Assembly (NCBI GenBank): GCA_951802425.1
Contig: OX637796.1
Span: forward strand, 1 to 64,000
Length of the DNA stretch: 64,000 nucleotides
Source of the DNA: Clavaria fumosa
Taxonomy: Eukaryota; Basidiomycota; Agaricomycetes; Agaricales; Clavariaceae
Direction: 5' to 3'
Part shown: piece by piece, positions 11,428-22,382 of the stretch
Position numbering within the stretch: position 1 is the stretch's first letter
Layout of the letters: each line of letters opens with the position of its first letter
Translations under genes and position numbers: made by a program
The notes under the pieces: generated by a model
The model's input: only the letters and a program-made list of their open reading frames with translations
Database searches by the model: none
Told to the model about the DNA's origin: nothing

Positions 11428-11655
11428 TGTTGGATGTTCAAGCAGAGCACAAACCTAATTTACACTTTTCACAGCCACGCGCATGGTGCGATACTGCTCA
11501 GTTCAGACTACCAACTGAGCAGTGAGTCTAAATAACTTTTATCACCTTACACTCTTTGTACTGACACTAAATACTTATAGTCTAACTGTAGTGTCAGGTG
11601 AATACCAGATAAGTTCGGACTACCGACTGAGCATCTAACCTCTATTCTAGAGATT
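11428..11655 (+). mobile_element. Copia 5' LTR/leader
   Basis: Starts TGTTGGATGTTCAAGC exactly where the subtelomeric repeat is interrupted (compare 3590-3600). It holds a near-repeated motif GACTACC(A/G)ACTGAGCA at 11506 and 11619. The LTR end and primer-binding site could not be placed with confidence. Confidence 0.6.
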
Positions 11656-12339
11656 ATGAGACCTGCTTCCCAACACAAAGGTTCTGTCGCCCCCCAGAGC
11701 TCCTCGTTCGCAATAATAAAGCTTCGCAACGACAGTTCAAACTGGCCTGATTACAAAATGAGAGCCAAGACCGCTATGGGAGCCAAGGGACTGATCAGAC
11801 ACGTCGAAAGGACAGCAAGGCGACCTCTACCTTTTGACATTGAGAACGGCCGACCAGTTTCTGATCCTGGAAAACCCGCCACGCAACTCGAGATCCAAGA
11901 GCTCGAATGCGCTATGGACGAGTATGAGCAAAAAGAGTACGTGGCACAACACATAATGCTTACCTCTGTCTCGCCGCGACTTTCCACGATGCTCCGGGCA
12001 AACACTTCAGCTGCACAGATGTGGCAGCAAATAATCTCGGATGCTAGGAAGAAAAGTCGTGTTTATCAAGTTGATACCCATCAACATATTCAGGAGCTTC
12101 ACTGCCCCGAAGGAGGAGATGTGCGTGCGCACCTCAACGCGATGACCGACCTGCAAAATGAACTGGAGGCAATCGGCACACCAGTCAATGATGACGACTT
12201 CGCGACGATGATACATGTGAGCTTACCGCTAAGCTATTGGCCACTCCTGCAATCCGTCCTCCACGCCACAGACATGAACGAAAAAGCTGTTGACCCGAAC
12301 TACCTGATTAGAATTGTCCTTGAGGAGAATCATCAATGA
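11656..12339 (+). CDS. Copia-type Gag (5' part of broken Gag-Pol)
   Basis: 227 codons, in frame with the downstream protease. Copia Gag features are visible: SNWPDYKMRAKTAMGAKGL near the N-terminus, LRANTSAAQMWQQI in the middle, and a helical end (HLNAMTDLQNELEAIG). Gag packages the element RNA into cytoplasmic particles. It ends at a TGA (12337-12339), after which the same frame continues into the nucleocapsid. The stop is thus probably a mutation in a once longer polyprotein. CpGs are retained, unlike the flanking repeats, which suggests a younger insertion. The start ATG is the first in frame after the LTR-like leader. Confidence 0.85.
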   Translation: MRPASQHKGSVAPQSSSFAIIKLRNDSSNWPDYKMRAKTAMGAKGLIRHVERTARRPLPFDIENGRPVSDPGKPATQLEIQELECAMDEYEQKEYVAQHIMLTSVSPRLSTMLRANTSAAQMWQQIISDARKKSRVYQVDTHQHIQELHCPEGGDVRAHLNAMTDLQNELEAIGTPVNDDDFATMIHVSLPLSYWPLLQSVLHATDMNEKAVDPNYLIRIVLEENHQ

Positions 12340-12832
12340 CAGATAACTCATGGACTATCAAAATCTGGTCAGGCGGCCTTCCAGACAAATAAAAATCGTC
12401 GCAGAGGCAAGGGGAACAAGTCTTCAGGCCAAACGAAGCTGTGGGACAACTGCAAACGCACCAACCACAATATAGAGGACTGCTTTTCCAAGGGAGGACC
12501 CAAGGAGGGACAATGCCCTCCCTGGGCGAAGAGCAAACAAACCGAAGCGAACGCTGCAGCAACGAAGGGGAAGAAAGAAGAGACGGACGAGTGGGTCGCA
12601 TTCACCTGTACTTCTACTCCCACAGATGTCGCTGCCAAGGCAACTCATCAGTGCTCCCACGTCACCGCATTCCTTGATAGTGGAGCTACCGCCCATTTTA
12701 CCCCTTTGAGACAGAAGTTGATCAATTTCTGGAACATGTCTCCCAGGCCAGTTACCGCAGCCAATGGAGGGGAATTCAATGGAGTCGGATGCGGCCACAT
12801 TTGGACAGGGACACTGCACCATCAAACATTCT
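12340..12832 (+). pseudogene. Copia nucleocapsid-protease segment, broken
   Basis: Continues the Gag frame after the TGA. A zinc knuckle (CKRTNHNIEDC) is present, but its first Cys is Trp. Then comes the aspartic protease motif VTAFLDSGATAHFTP at about 12667-12710. A stop follows near 12832. The pre-integrase region resumes in another frame, and the stretch between the two looks shorter than normal in Copia elements. I infer a small internal deletion. The protease would cut the polyprotein; the element cannot make it intact. Confidence 0.8.
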
Positions 12833-14290
12833 GATGGAAGGGAGCTAGCCCGAGTGAAGAAAATAAACGGTCTCTACATCCTAAACGGCAGCATGCATAA
12901 ACACAGCCCACTACACGCCAATATAGCCACGCAGCGGCTAAGCATAACCGAAGTGCACCGCACCTTGGGCCATATCAATGTTGAGACCATTAAACATGCA
13001 ATAAAAATGGGTAAAATTACCGGCATAATGCTCGATGATGACTCGGAACCTGAGTTCTGTGACGCATGTGCGCAGGCAAAGCCTCACCATCAATCGTTTC
13101 CTGAGCAAGCCCAAAACTGTGCGCAGAACTTCGGAGATTGCATCCACACCGACCTATGGGGACCTGCGAAGGTTGAGTCAATATTTAGGAGCCGTTACAC
13201 AGTCGATTTCATCGACTGTGCAACTCGCTGGACTCACGTTGCCTTTCTTCGCCATAAGAATGAGGCGTTTCAAGCCTATCTTGATTTTGAGAAACACCTT
13301 GAGACGCAGGATGGCATAAAGATAAAAATCCTCTGGTCTGACCGCGGCCATGAGTTCCTCAACAATAAATTCAGTGAGCACCTGGCCAACAAAGGGACAA
13401 TACAAGAACTCACTGTCCATGACACGCATGAGCAAGTCGGCATTGCTGAGCGTTGGAACCGCACGAAAGCCGAGCTAGCCCGCACGATGCTTATCGACTC
13501 GAAGTTGTCTAGATTCCTGTGGGCTGAAGCGATGAATCACGCAGCTTGGATAAAAAGCCGCTCACCTACATGTGCACTCAACAACGGTACCCTGTACGAA
13601 GCTCAATACGGCAAAAAACCCGACATGTCGCGAGTTGTACCATTCGGCACGTGTGCCTGGGTTAAAATCGTAGATGCCGGCAAGCTGGAACCTCGCGCGA
13701 TGCTCGGCCACTTCGTTGGCTTCAATGCAACGAGTACTGGCTATCGAATTTATGTCCCTGAGAAACGACAAGTTAAAATCGAGCATGAAGTCACTTTTGA
13801 CCGTACCAGACATCCTCAGACGGTCCAAATCTCCGAAGAGTCAGAGATTGAGGGGGAGAGGCGAAAGGACATTCTCCGAAACTCTCCGGAGGCCCGCCCT
13901 TCGTCACCCGGCACCGACGAAAGTGAAAGTGACCAAGATGACACAAGAAGCAACGATCAGCTGTCAGACAGTGACGAGAGCGACTCAGATGATACTCACA
14001 GTCATTCCAACAGTCGCAGATCCCCGTCACCAACGCCTGATTACCCCCAGCATGCCGAACATGATGAATCCGGTCGACCTCGCCACAAACGCCATGAACC
14101 TGGATTTTACAGGAAATTAGCCGGCCACCACGCCCACGCTTCAGCGTACGCACCTGAAAACACCTCAGACGACTCTGACAACTATTTTCCCCTCTTCGCA
14201 TTGACCGCAGGCGCTGTAGGATCCGAACCGTGCACCCTCGCCGAAGCGCTCTTGAGAGATGACGCCAGTCAATGGAAAGAAGCCTGGGAT
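12764..14290 (+). pseudogene. Copia pre-integrase and integrase, 3'-truncated
   Basis: Long open frame with the GAG-pre-integrase HRTLGHINVETIKHAI and CDACAQAKPHHQSFP (the integrase HHCC zinc site). The rve core follows, with D in HTDLWGPA, D in WSDRGHEF and E in AERWNRTKAEL. Next are the Copia C-terminal GHFVGFNATSTGYRIYVP and an acidic Ser/Asp-rich linker (codons about 370-430). Homology ends near DDASQWKEAWD at 14290, just before RT would begin. The frame then runs by chance to 14599 in foreign sequence. RT, RNase H and the 3' LTR are lost, so the element cannot move alone. Confidence 0.88.
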
Positions 14291-15221
14291 GGCAGCAAGG
14301 TGTGGAGGCATAGGGGGGACCAGAGGGACCTGTGGAGCTTCAGCCTGAGACGGGGGACGAGATACTGGTCACATCTCCATCAGGGGTACTGGTCACGCTT
14401 CCAGTTGAAGAATACAGAAGGGTTCGACTGGTATTTCAAGGTGGGAGGCAGGTTGAAGCATTGCTTCGGTCCCTATAGGGTTGCAAGGGAGTGCCCTGCT
14501 CGGAGTAGTAGCTGGCTGCATCCAAGTGGGCCAGCTGCTATGAGGGGTGGTGTACCTTGGGATCCTAGAGACAATGGCAGGTCACAGCAGGGTTTGTGAA
14601 ATTCTGAAGAGATCAGGCTGTGACCTGGAAAAGTGGGGCCATATCCTGGGGTCCTCTGGTAGGTTGAACCTGTCTCAGAGGTTGCAAAGGGGTATCCAGG
14701 TCAGGAGGAGTGGGAACTCCATGGTCAGTAGTCCCTGGATACTGACATTGACTTTCATATAATCAGTTCTGTGGATTAGTGTGGAATCTGTCCATCAATC
14801 ATACCAAAGGCTCATAAAGATTTGTGGTCTCTATGATGTAAGCCAATTCTTTGTCGAGGGTTCCCACTTCGTACTGGTGACAAGTATTGTTAAGGATTTG
14901 GTAGGTGTGGTGGCAGGGACAGTCGAAGCACAGATAGCCAAGCTGCTCTATGAGGGACTCGGCTTCTTCACACAGGGATGAAGCTTGACTGGCTGTGATT
15001 TGGGTGGGTTCTTCAGGTTGCAACTGAACAACAGATGCCAGTCATTCTTGAATGGTAGTGGGCGGCTCGTGAGTTGTCTCCAAGGCCATTGGAGTGATTG
15101 CATGGCTGCCTGTGCATGTTTGAAAATGATGAGTAATAGGTTGGGGAGGAGTGTGACTGGTGGACATAATATGGTGTTATCCGGGTGTTGAGTGGTAGGG
15201 CAAGGGGGAGACTTGATATTA
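14291..15221 (-). pseudogene. Gag-like fragment of LTR-B Ty3 element
   Basis: On the minus strand this stretch follows an LTR-B copy directly, so it lies where leader and gag should be. A partly open frame (15023-14799) encodes an acidic helical segment (SLCEEAESLIEQLGYLCFDC) ending at YEPLV. A stop upstream interrupts it. The assignment to gag rests on position, not on a recognised domain. It is cut off at 14291 by the truncated end of the Copia element. Confidence 0.45.
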
Positions 15222-15850
15222 TGTTAGGGCCTGTCCTGTCTTGATGGTAATGCTGGGAATCAACTTGTTGGTGACTGATCCTGGAAACTCGCTAAGACCA
15301 ATCAACTGTTGAGCACAGTTGAGAATGCTCAGTCCCAGAAGGTTGCAAAGATGTCTGGGAAGATGTAAGAATGGAAATAGACAAATAGGGAGAGGGGAGA
15401 TGTCACTAGAAAGGTTTTGAAGTTGGTAGATGAAGCATAAAGAAGGAAATTGATGAGGAGGGAGAAATAGGTAACACTGAGGAGGTCGTGAAGTCAACCA
15501 ATGAAGCATAAAGAAGGAAAAAGATGAAGTGGGAGAAAGAGATGATGTTGAGAAAGTTGTGGGTAGTCACGATGATGTCAAGAGATATGTTGCTGAAGGT
15601 GATAACTTTGCCAACCAATGGGAGAACCTGTGGGGTTCGAGGAGATCAGTACCAAGATGAAGTGAAGAGAATACTTAAGTGCATGAGTCATACGAGCACG
15701 GAGGACAAGTTTAGAGTAAGCTGAAAGTGTCTTGGCAATCTTGAGGTCACCAAGGGAGATAAGACCTCTCAATCACAATGGTTCCAAGCTCAAAGGGCAT
15801 CATGGCCTCAAGCTTAAACCAAAAGTGCATCAATATCAAGTCTACAGTAT

Positions 15851-16009
15851 GAGAAGTACATGTGAGACTTATATACATGCGTACAGAGAGTATAACAGAA
15901 GAGGAGAAGTACATGTGAGACTTATATACATGCGTACAGAGAGTATAACAGAAGAGGAGAAGTACATGTGAGACTTATATACATGCATACAGAGAGTATA
16001 ACAGAAGAG
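15851..16009. repeat. 53-bp tandem triplication inside LTR B
   Basis: Three head-to-tail copies starting GAGAAGTACATGTGAGAC at 15851, 15904 and 15957, nearly identical. Other LTR-B copies have a single unit. Confidence 0.9.
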
Positions 16010-16078
16010 GAAAAGTACAGAGGTTGCCAAGTGACAGAACTACAGTAGTACAGGGTATGGTCAGTCATAAGGAGACTA

Positions 16079-16718
16079 CAGTCATCCACCGGTCCTTGAA
16101 CCAGCACCGGTCCTTGAACCAGCACCGGTCCTTGAAACAAAATTTTTTAAACACTCATACAACAAACCTATGACCTCAAAAATGGTACTAGCTTGGCCTA
16201 CATAGTCTTGTACATACAGGTAAAATTGGATTTGCCAGTTGCATGCTTGGATCTCAAATGAGATTGAATTTATTGCATAATTTCTGTAAATTTGCATTCT
16301 CGGCCTCATAATAAGTTTTGAAAAAAATCATACATTGAACTGTGATAGTACTCTACATGGTCTACTGCAATTTGGACTAAGGAAACACTTCTACAGAGAG
16401 GGAGAGACCATCTCTTGCAAAGTGGCTGTTATCATGTCACGTCACACTGACTCACTGTCACTTGCTGGCGCAGGCGGCATGATGCGGCATGCGTGACGTG
16501 ACGTCTGGTTCAAGGACTAATATTACTACTGATAACGAGTTTTTTCAGAGATTGGCCCCGATATTAGCCAATTTCAATCTGATTTAGACTAAAATGGGCA
16601 GTCATGTGGCTTAGAGGGTACTAATTTGATAGGTATTACCCGATTTTATTAAACTATAATACACATTTCGTGACACTTGCCTGAAAAATTCACTGGTGCA
16701 AGGACCGGTGGATGACTG
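16079..16718. mobile_element. Tc1/mariner-type MITE, 640 bp
   Basis: The termini CAGTCATCCACCGGTCCTTG (left) and its exact reverse complement (right, 16699-16718) are flanked by TA on both sides (16077-16078, 16719-16720). An 18-bp motif CACCGGTCCTTGAACCAG is repeated about three times inside the left end (16087-16138). There is no transposase, so it is non-autonomous. The same site is unoccupied in two other LTR-B copies (near 7150 and 23245). Confidence 0.93.
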
Positions 16719-17353
16719 TATGGACATGTTCTACTAAGGTCACAAGGGGTAAAGGAAACATAGGTAAGGTCGCAAACCTGACTGGTCATGGGTCACAACT
16801 TAGTTAAATAATCATATGAGTAACTATAACTATGAAGAGGTGCTTTGGTCATAAGTATCATAGTTATAGATGACTGGGGAGAAGAAAGGAAGCATAATTT
16901 GAAGTAGTGCTCAACTGGCCATCAATGGCATGTTTCATCATTAAGGTTGTGAGGTCCAAGAGTGGTCACATGAGTGGCAGTGGTGACACAGGTGATGCTA
17001 GTGATGCAGGTGACCTTGGGCAGGAAGTCACATGGGTAATGCTGGTAACATGGGTAACACTGGTGGTGCCAGTGGTGCCGGCTGAGGAAGATTGCATAAC
17101 TGTGTGTCGTGCATCAATTTGGCAGGTTCAGGTGGTAGACACATGTAGGGTGAGGTGGTGGGGGTTGACACGAATATAGTATAATGGTTGCAAGTGTCGT
17201 GAGAATATGAGGGAGGCTGGGGAAGCATCCGGAATCGGGCAGTGGGCTTCGGAAGAGTACAGGGGGGGTTGTGAGGTGGTAAGGAGGTGTCGGGAGGTCC
17301 ACAGGTGCTAGTAGAGTTGTCGTAGATCGAGGAAAAATGAATGGGTCCTGACA

Positions 17354-17809
17354 TGCAGGAGGGTCACAATTGCTAACATTGCATCTGCCATAGTTTTTGG
17401 GGATTCTGGTTCCAGCATGTATCATTTGTCTGATGGCTGTGGCCATGTCCAAGACTGTTACTGGTCCTTCAAGGATTTGGATGCCGATTCTCTGTAGTAC
17501 CATTCTTGCCATTGCTGCATCTCATGTTTCTTCATTCCGGTCTGGGTTTGCTGCTGGGTTGCTGGAGCTGGGTGTGTGGGTGGGGGGAGCGGGGATCTGT
17601 GGTGGTGTCACACATGTTGGCACATCAGTCCCTGGGTCCACAGGGGCTTCCCTGGGATTACTTGACATTCCTCCATCTCCCAAAGTATATATGCATTACA
17701 GTAGCAGTCAAGCTAAGCTAGAGGATTATAAGGGACTAGGATACTAGGCGATTTTTGTGGTTTCATTGTTTTTGTTGTGCATGTTGATGTAGTTGATTAG
17801 AAAGGAAGT
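17354..17809 (-). other. Unassigned, possible gag fragment
   Basis: On the minus strand 17512-17354 reads MARMVLQRIGIQILEGP, preceded by a Pro/Ser/Asn-rich stretch. This would fit a Ty3 gag N-terminus, but no domain is diagnostic. The rest (17513-17809) shows no gene. Confidence 0.3.
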
Positions 17810-18439
17810 CCCAGTTCTTGATGCACATTGGTTTAAGCTTGAGGCTATTATGCCCTTTGAGCTTGGAACCACCACAATTGATAGGTCTTGTCTTGCTTGG
17901 TGACCTTGACAACACCAAGACTACTCTGTGACTACTCTGCTTCTTTCTAAACTCATCCTCCATGCTTGTATAAACTTGTGTACCTAAGTATCTTCCTTTA
18001 TTTCATCTTGGTACTGATTCCTTGAACCCCACATGTTCTCCTGTTGGTTGGCAAAGTCATCACCTTCACCAACATGTCTCTCAACACCATCATGACCACT
18101 CACAACCCTCTCAGCAACATCCTTATCTCTTTAACTTGTCAATTTCTCCTTCTATGCTTCATCTATTGACTTCATGACCTTCTCAGCAATGTCCTCCCTC
18201 TCTCAACTCATCTTTCCCTCCCCCCTATGCTTCATCAACTTTGTGACCTTCCTAGTGACATCTTCCCCTTCCCCACTTGTCTTTTCCCATTCCTACACTT
18301 CACCAGACATTTTCATGACCTTCCAGGACTGAGTATCCTTGATTGTAGTTGAAAGTTGTTTGGTCTTAGCAAGCTTTCAAAAATGGTCACCAACAAATTG
18401 ACCTTCAGTGCTATTTATGAGACAGGACAGGCCATAACA
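17810..18439 (+). repeat. LTR family B, 3' part
   Basis: Matches the last half of the solo LTR at 22641-23853 and ends GACAGGCCATAACA. It has lost its 5' half. Confidence 0.75.
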
Positions 18440-18573
18440 GCCTTCTGCCAATGGATGCTAGGCACAAGGATCACTGTCAAGAGCCACCTGAGGTACTTGA
18501 CTGGGTGTCACATAGTGGCCACCCTCTTGTGTGGTCTCCAGGTCAAATCCCTTCATTGTGTTGTCCTACTACT
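18440..18573 (+). repeat. LTR family D, part 1
   Basis: Colinear with the reverse of about 58100-58225 (shared CACATAGTGGCCACCCTCT and GTGGTCTCCAGGTCAAA). The repeat resumes at 22238 after a 3.66-kb insertion. Confidence 0.75.
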
Positions 18574-19450
18574 TGTTACGGGAAGCTGGGCCGAAGGCTC
18601 GGAAGTGCTTTCTGTCAGGTGATCGGGTGCCGAGATTATGTTAGTCCCGAGTGCCGGAATGAGAGGATCGAAAGCGGTCTGGTCAATGGGGTCGAATTGG
18701 GATATTACTCTGTTGCTGGGTCTTCCGGGGCCTAGGAAAGAGCGAAGTAGGGTGGCTCTGGCTCTGTACTCAGAGTCGTTGGCTTCGATAACTCGGTGCC
18801 TGAGATGGGCTACTCCTCGTGCAAACGTGTGCTCGAGGGCTTGGCGGTCGGGGTGATCGCGTCCAAGGATATCGACACAGATGGAGTGACTGAACTCAGT
18901 CAGGTGGTGTGTGAGTCGTGTGATCTGCGCTCGTCGCTGAGTCAGCGTCGGGTAGATCCGTCTGTAGGTTGGCGTAGTCGCTACTTCGGGCCAGGAGGAG
19001 AGGGGGTATCTCTCGTCGGCAGTAGGGAAAGCCAGTGTGATTTCACCAAAGTACGATAAGGTGAAAGGGACAAGTGAACAACGCTAAGGGGTTTCCCATG
19101 TCACTACACCCCTTATATACCTCAGGGGTGCTGCGGGTTTCTGCGGCGCAGCCTATCGTCCGCAGCCCAAGGATGCTATCCATCTACTGCGGTGTGTCCT
19201 CCCACAGGCCTGCTCAGTCCGCAGCTGCCTGCTACTGCTCTTCGACGCAGCTGCCCTTGTGGGCTCGCGCAGTCCGCAGCTTGCCGAATGCTGCCCTACA
19301 CTCTTATCTTGAACATCATCGCCTTTCGCTTATCGGCCCATGTGCTGCTCCGCAGTCTTCCACATGGCGCGGCTTATCTCCACATGCTCCTGTGTGACGG
19401 TCCCTTCCCACCGCCTCGCTTATCTTCCGGTTCTTATCTGTCCTTCACAG

Positions 19451-19458
19451 TATATAAG
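19451..19458 (+). promoter_or_regulatory. TATA box candidate
   Basis: TATATAAG within CpG-rich sequence, followed by a C/T-rich stretch, resembling a fungal core promoter or LTR U3/R border. No gene is firmly attached to it. Confidence 0.35.
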
Positions 19459-20616
19459 GAGGGCCTGTACCGCTTCTCTTCCCCCATCCTTGTTATGTGC
19501 TGGGGCCCTCACAAGCTCAACTTCCTCCCCTCCTCCAATGTCTTCCAACAAGTCGCCCCCCTCGTACTGTTAGGGTACTTGAGTACCTATAGTACTTAGC
19601 CCCTTGAACAGATGATCCAGGCAATTATGCGTCTCTTCAATACATTCCTATGCTCTTTCTAGGTCCTTTACCCATACTGTACTACTCACCCATGTAAACT
19701 TACTCCCAATATGACATAAGCTATAGAAAGTGGTACTAGGACGGAAAGAAATGGTTCTACAGCAGGAACGAAGAACTGCACAAACAAACGGTTTTTACCA
19801 TTGAATTCCCACTGCTCGTTTACCCCTATATGCATAAAAGCAAAAGGAAGTAACTGTTATTCACTCGCTCAGGCTGGTTCTACTGCTGTTTAGGCCATAC
19901 TCTAGTATTACTAGAATAGCGCTGAAGGGAGGTTTTAAATGGAAGGTCTGAACAGACAGAAATGTCGGAAAGGTCTGTGAGGTCATACCCGCGAGTTTAC
20001 GAGAGACGTGGAGCACTTGCGGCTGAGCTACAGGGTCGCGAACTCGCTGGTGCGAGTTTGGCACCACTCTGGCATTGTGGGGCAGTCCCGATCATGATCG
20101 GACCTCGATCGAGTGATCGAGGACCAACAGTTCGGCCCAGTTCTCACGGTGGTGAGGGCAGCGATCAGCAGTGATGGCCGATGCTGCCGCTCTTCCAGAT
20201 ATGGACTAGTCATCCTCACAAGCAGACTGTGCACTCGCAACCTTTGTGCGCAGTCCCTCGGCCCTCCCCTTGTCTCCCTTTGTACTAGGGTGTTACTAGC
20301 ATGTATTTGGCATAGAATACAGCTGAAACACATGCTAAATAGGGTTAGTACGCTTAATTATGACTAGTCTGGGGGAGATAAGAGGAAACAGAGGAAGTAT
20401 AGATGAGATAATGACGCGATCAAGGCCAGGAACGTCGCAGAAAGTCGCGGAAAGTCGCGGAACGTCGTAGAAGCGATCGGGGGTGATCGTGGGGTCCTTC
20501 CCCACAATCCCCGATGACCGGAACCCAAGAAATGAGTCATCATGAGTCATTTTGATTATATGTAGAACCTTCGAGAAGGAATATCTCAATGAAGACATGG
20601 GATATAATTATGATTT

Positions 20617-21560
20617 TGCCTGATATGTAAAGCCAGTGAATTTTCCTTAATTTAGAGTCCTTAAACAGTATGTTAGGATTACTAGTTAAGGAGCTATGTT
20701 GAATCTTTCCAAATGTAGTAGATATGCGAATTTGAGTATAAATAGCTGACAGAACCTCGCGTTCTAGGCATCATTACCTACCCATACATCGATTACACTA
20801 TCCTCTAAGAGGACTAAGTCTGAGTCTAGCTCCCCATGGAGCTAAGGACATATTTAGCTAAACTAAGGACAGGGTCTAGTTAAGCTAAATGTAGTATCTA
20901 CCGACTAAGGACTTAGCCTAGTCAAATGATCTGGGTACCCAAAGGTACCCAGGCTTCGGACGAGCCGCCCTGTGCCGGCTTCCCTCGGCGCGGTAAGTAT
21001 TGAACGAGATATGAATATTTCGGTATAGGGTACAAGGTACTCTACTGTACAATGTATCAATGTATTCATCAGAGTAAGTAGTGAATAACTAGCCAAGTAT
21101 TGAGAATTGAGAGAAGGTTTATAGAGCTAGAATGGTCTACAAAGCCAGGAGAATCTCATGAACTCTTTAGCTTAATTCTCCCTTCACTGGTTAGCTAGTT
21201 ATTCACCATTCAATTTTTGACCTATCTATGTTGATTTGGCTTAAGTGTACAATACCTATGGAGTGGTCAGTCATTGAGCCATAGTATCAGCCTGTGGAGT
21301 GATACCAGGTTGAGGCAGACTATGGGGGATCAATGGCTAAGCCCATGGGATGTTGTGACTTAGGTTACTAATAATAATAATATCTGCCCAAAGCAATGCC
21401 TTGCTAGCAGTGTTGGTTCCAATACTGTTAGCAGGAAGGTATGGAACTGGAGGATCTACTAGTCCTGTAGACCAACTGCATGAGGAATTGAGGACCTGTC
21501 TGAGTCATTATGACTCTCAGTGACTCATTTCTGACTGCACCCAGTACCAGATCCATAACA
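20617..21560 (+). repeat. LTR family C, copy 1
   Basis: TGCCTGATATGTAAA to GATCCATAACA, with a shorter copy at 58662-59309. It has a TATA-like TATAAATAG at about 20738 and a hairpin CTGGGTACC-CAAA-GGTACCCAG at about 20932-20953 that is kept in the other copy. No matching target duplication was found at the ends. Confidence 0.7.
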
Positions 21561-21628
21561 CATACTCTCTTGCGCGGCCTTCCATTGGGCGATTCAGAGG
21601 GGAGCTGACGACCTCCTCATTCTTACCG

Positions 21629-21982
21629 TTGCCCGACGATGCTATGCTTGCGGCCATCCTGGCCATTTTGCATCGGGATGCCCTCGAGTCATCCGCCCGG
21701 GCAACCTTATCTGTGACCTACTCGAGGACCCCCACAGTACCGTCTTTTCTTCCATTTCTCATTCGCTTTGCTGATTTCTTTCTTGTAGAATGGGACAGCG
21801 CTCCCCCTACTCGGTGGGCCTCTCCCACTTCCTTCTCCGGGTGGAACTCCACTCCTCCACCCTCGTCTCCTCCATCAGCCCCTGCGATGGCTACGGTGGC
21901 TTTGCCAGACGTCGAGGGCGAGTTTGTCCAGGTTGGGGAGTCTCCTTCTCGATCGGTGGACGAGGATAGGCTCTGGGTCTAG
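21629..21982 (+). CDS. Hypothetical small protein or gag start
   Basis: 117 codons directly after LTR C, in CpG-rich sequence. The first half is hydrophobic (LAAILAILHRDALESSARATL, FLPFLIRFADFFLVEW). The second half is Ser/Pro-rich, with an acidic end (VALPDVEGEFVQVGESPS). Just before codon 54 lies a strong 3' splice-like stretch (TGATTTCTTTCTTGTAG ending 21787), so part of the frame could be intron. I do not recognise a family. Position after an LTR suggests a gag start, but this is a guess. Confidence 0.3.
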   Translation: MPDDAMLAAILAILHRDALESSARATLSVTYSRTPTVPSFLPFLIRFADFFLVEWDSAPPTRWASPTSFSGWNSTPPPSSPPSAPAMATVALPDVEGEFVQVGESPSRSVDEDRLWV

Positions 21983-22237
21983 TGGCCCAAACGTCGAAGA
22001 TTCCGTTTGACGTAATACATAGTTTCTGGTTTCGGATTGGTTCTTGTATTACTTAGGTGCTTCGATCCCATAAACCAATCCCCAATGGCCATCAACAGCG
22101 AGGAGCATCTCCTTGCTCTTGATTGCCATTGGTACCTTGGTTTTCTCGTCTCTAGTGTTGCGGTTGTCCTTAGTCGTGTTGCCTTCGTTGTAGTTTGCCT
22201 TGGTTACATAATCGACTTTGTCATTCTTCCCATGACA

Positions 22238-22382
22238 TACTCCTCATTCTCCCCAGCCATGTATGCACCCTTTCTTGTCAATGTGATCAGCATGCAGAAT
22301 TCCTGCCCACCACTGGAATTACTGCTCTGCTCCTCCCTATCACTGTTTATACTTGTATTTAGGTGGAATTGACCTACTCTTG
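22238..22382 (+). repeat. LTR family D, part 2
   Basis: Matches the reverse of 57962-58090, ending GGTGGAATTGACC then CTTGACA. It continues part 1 (18440-18573) across the 3.66-kb insertion. Confidence 0.75.

Larger units (their letters stand above)
15222..17353 (-). repeat. LTR family B, carrying a MITE
   Basis: Bounded by TGTTAGGGCCTG at 15222 and GGGTCCTGACA ending 17353, matching the 1213-bp solo LTR at 22641-23853 in reverse. It is longer because of the 640-bp MITE at 16079-16718 and a 53-bp triplication at 15851-16009. The flanks show no target-site duplication, which fits its being the 5' LTR of the minus-strand element that follows. Confidence 0.78.
18574..22237. mobile_element. CpG-rich 3.66-kb insertion, unclassified
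   Basis: Ends are TGTTACGGGAAG and the reverse of TGTCATGGGAAG (10 of 12 match), flanked by a TACT duplication (18570-18573, 22238-22241). Removing it and one TACT restores LTR D. From the junction to a shared GCATGCAG the restored copy has the same 56-nt spacing as the uninterrupted copy at 58 kb. It is CpG-rich, unlike its host repeat. It contains LTR C (20617-21560) and a small frame (21629-21982). No transposase or polymerase is seen, so it could be a large non-autonomous LTR element or a DNA element. Confidence 0.65.

Noticed and set aside
19074..19599. Cys/Ser/Leu-rich frames in CpG-rich DNA
   Set aside because: Two overlapping frames of similar quality over a TATA box; more likely promoter/LTR sequence.
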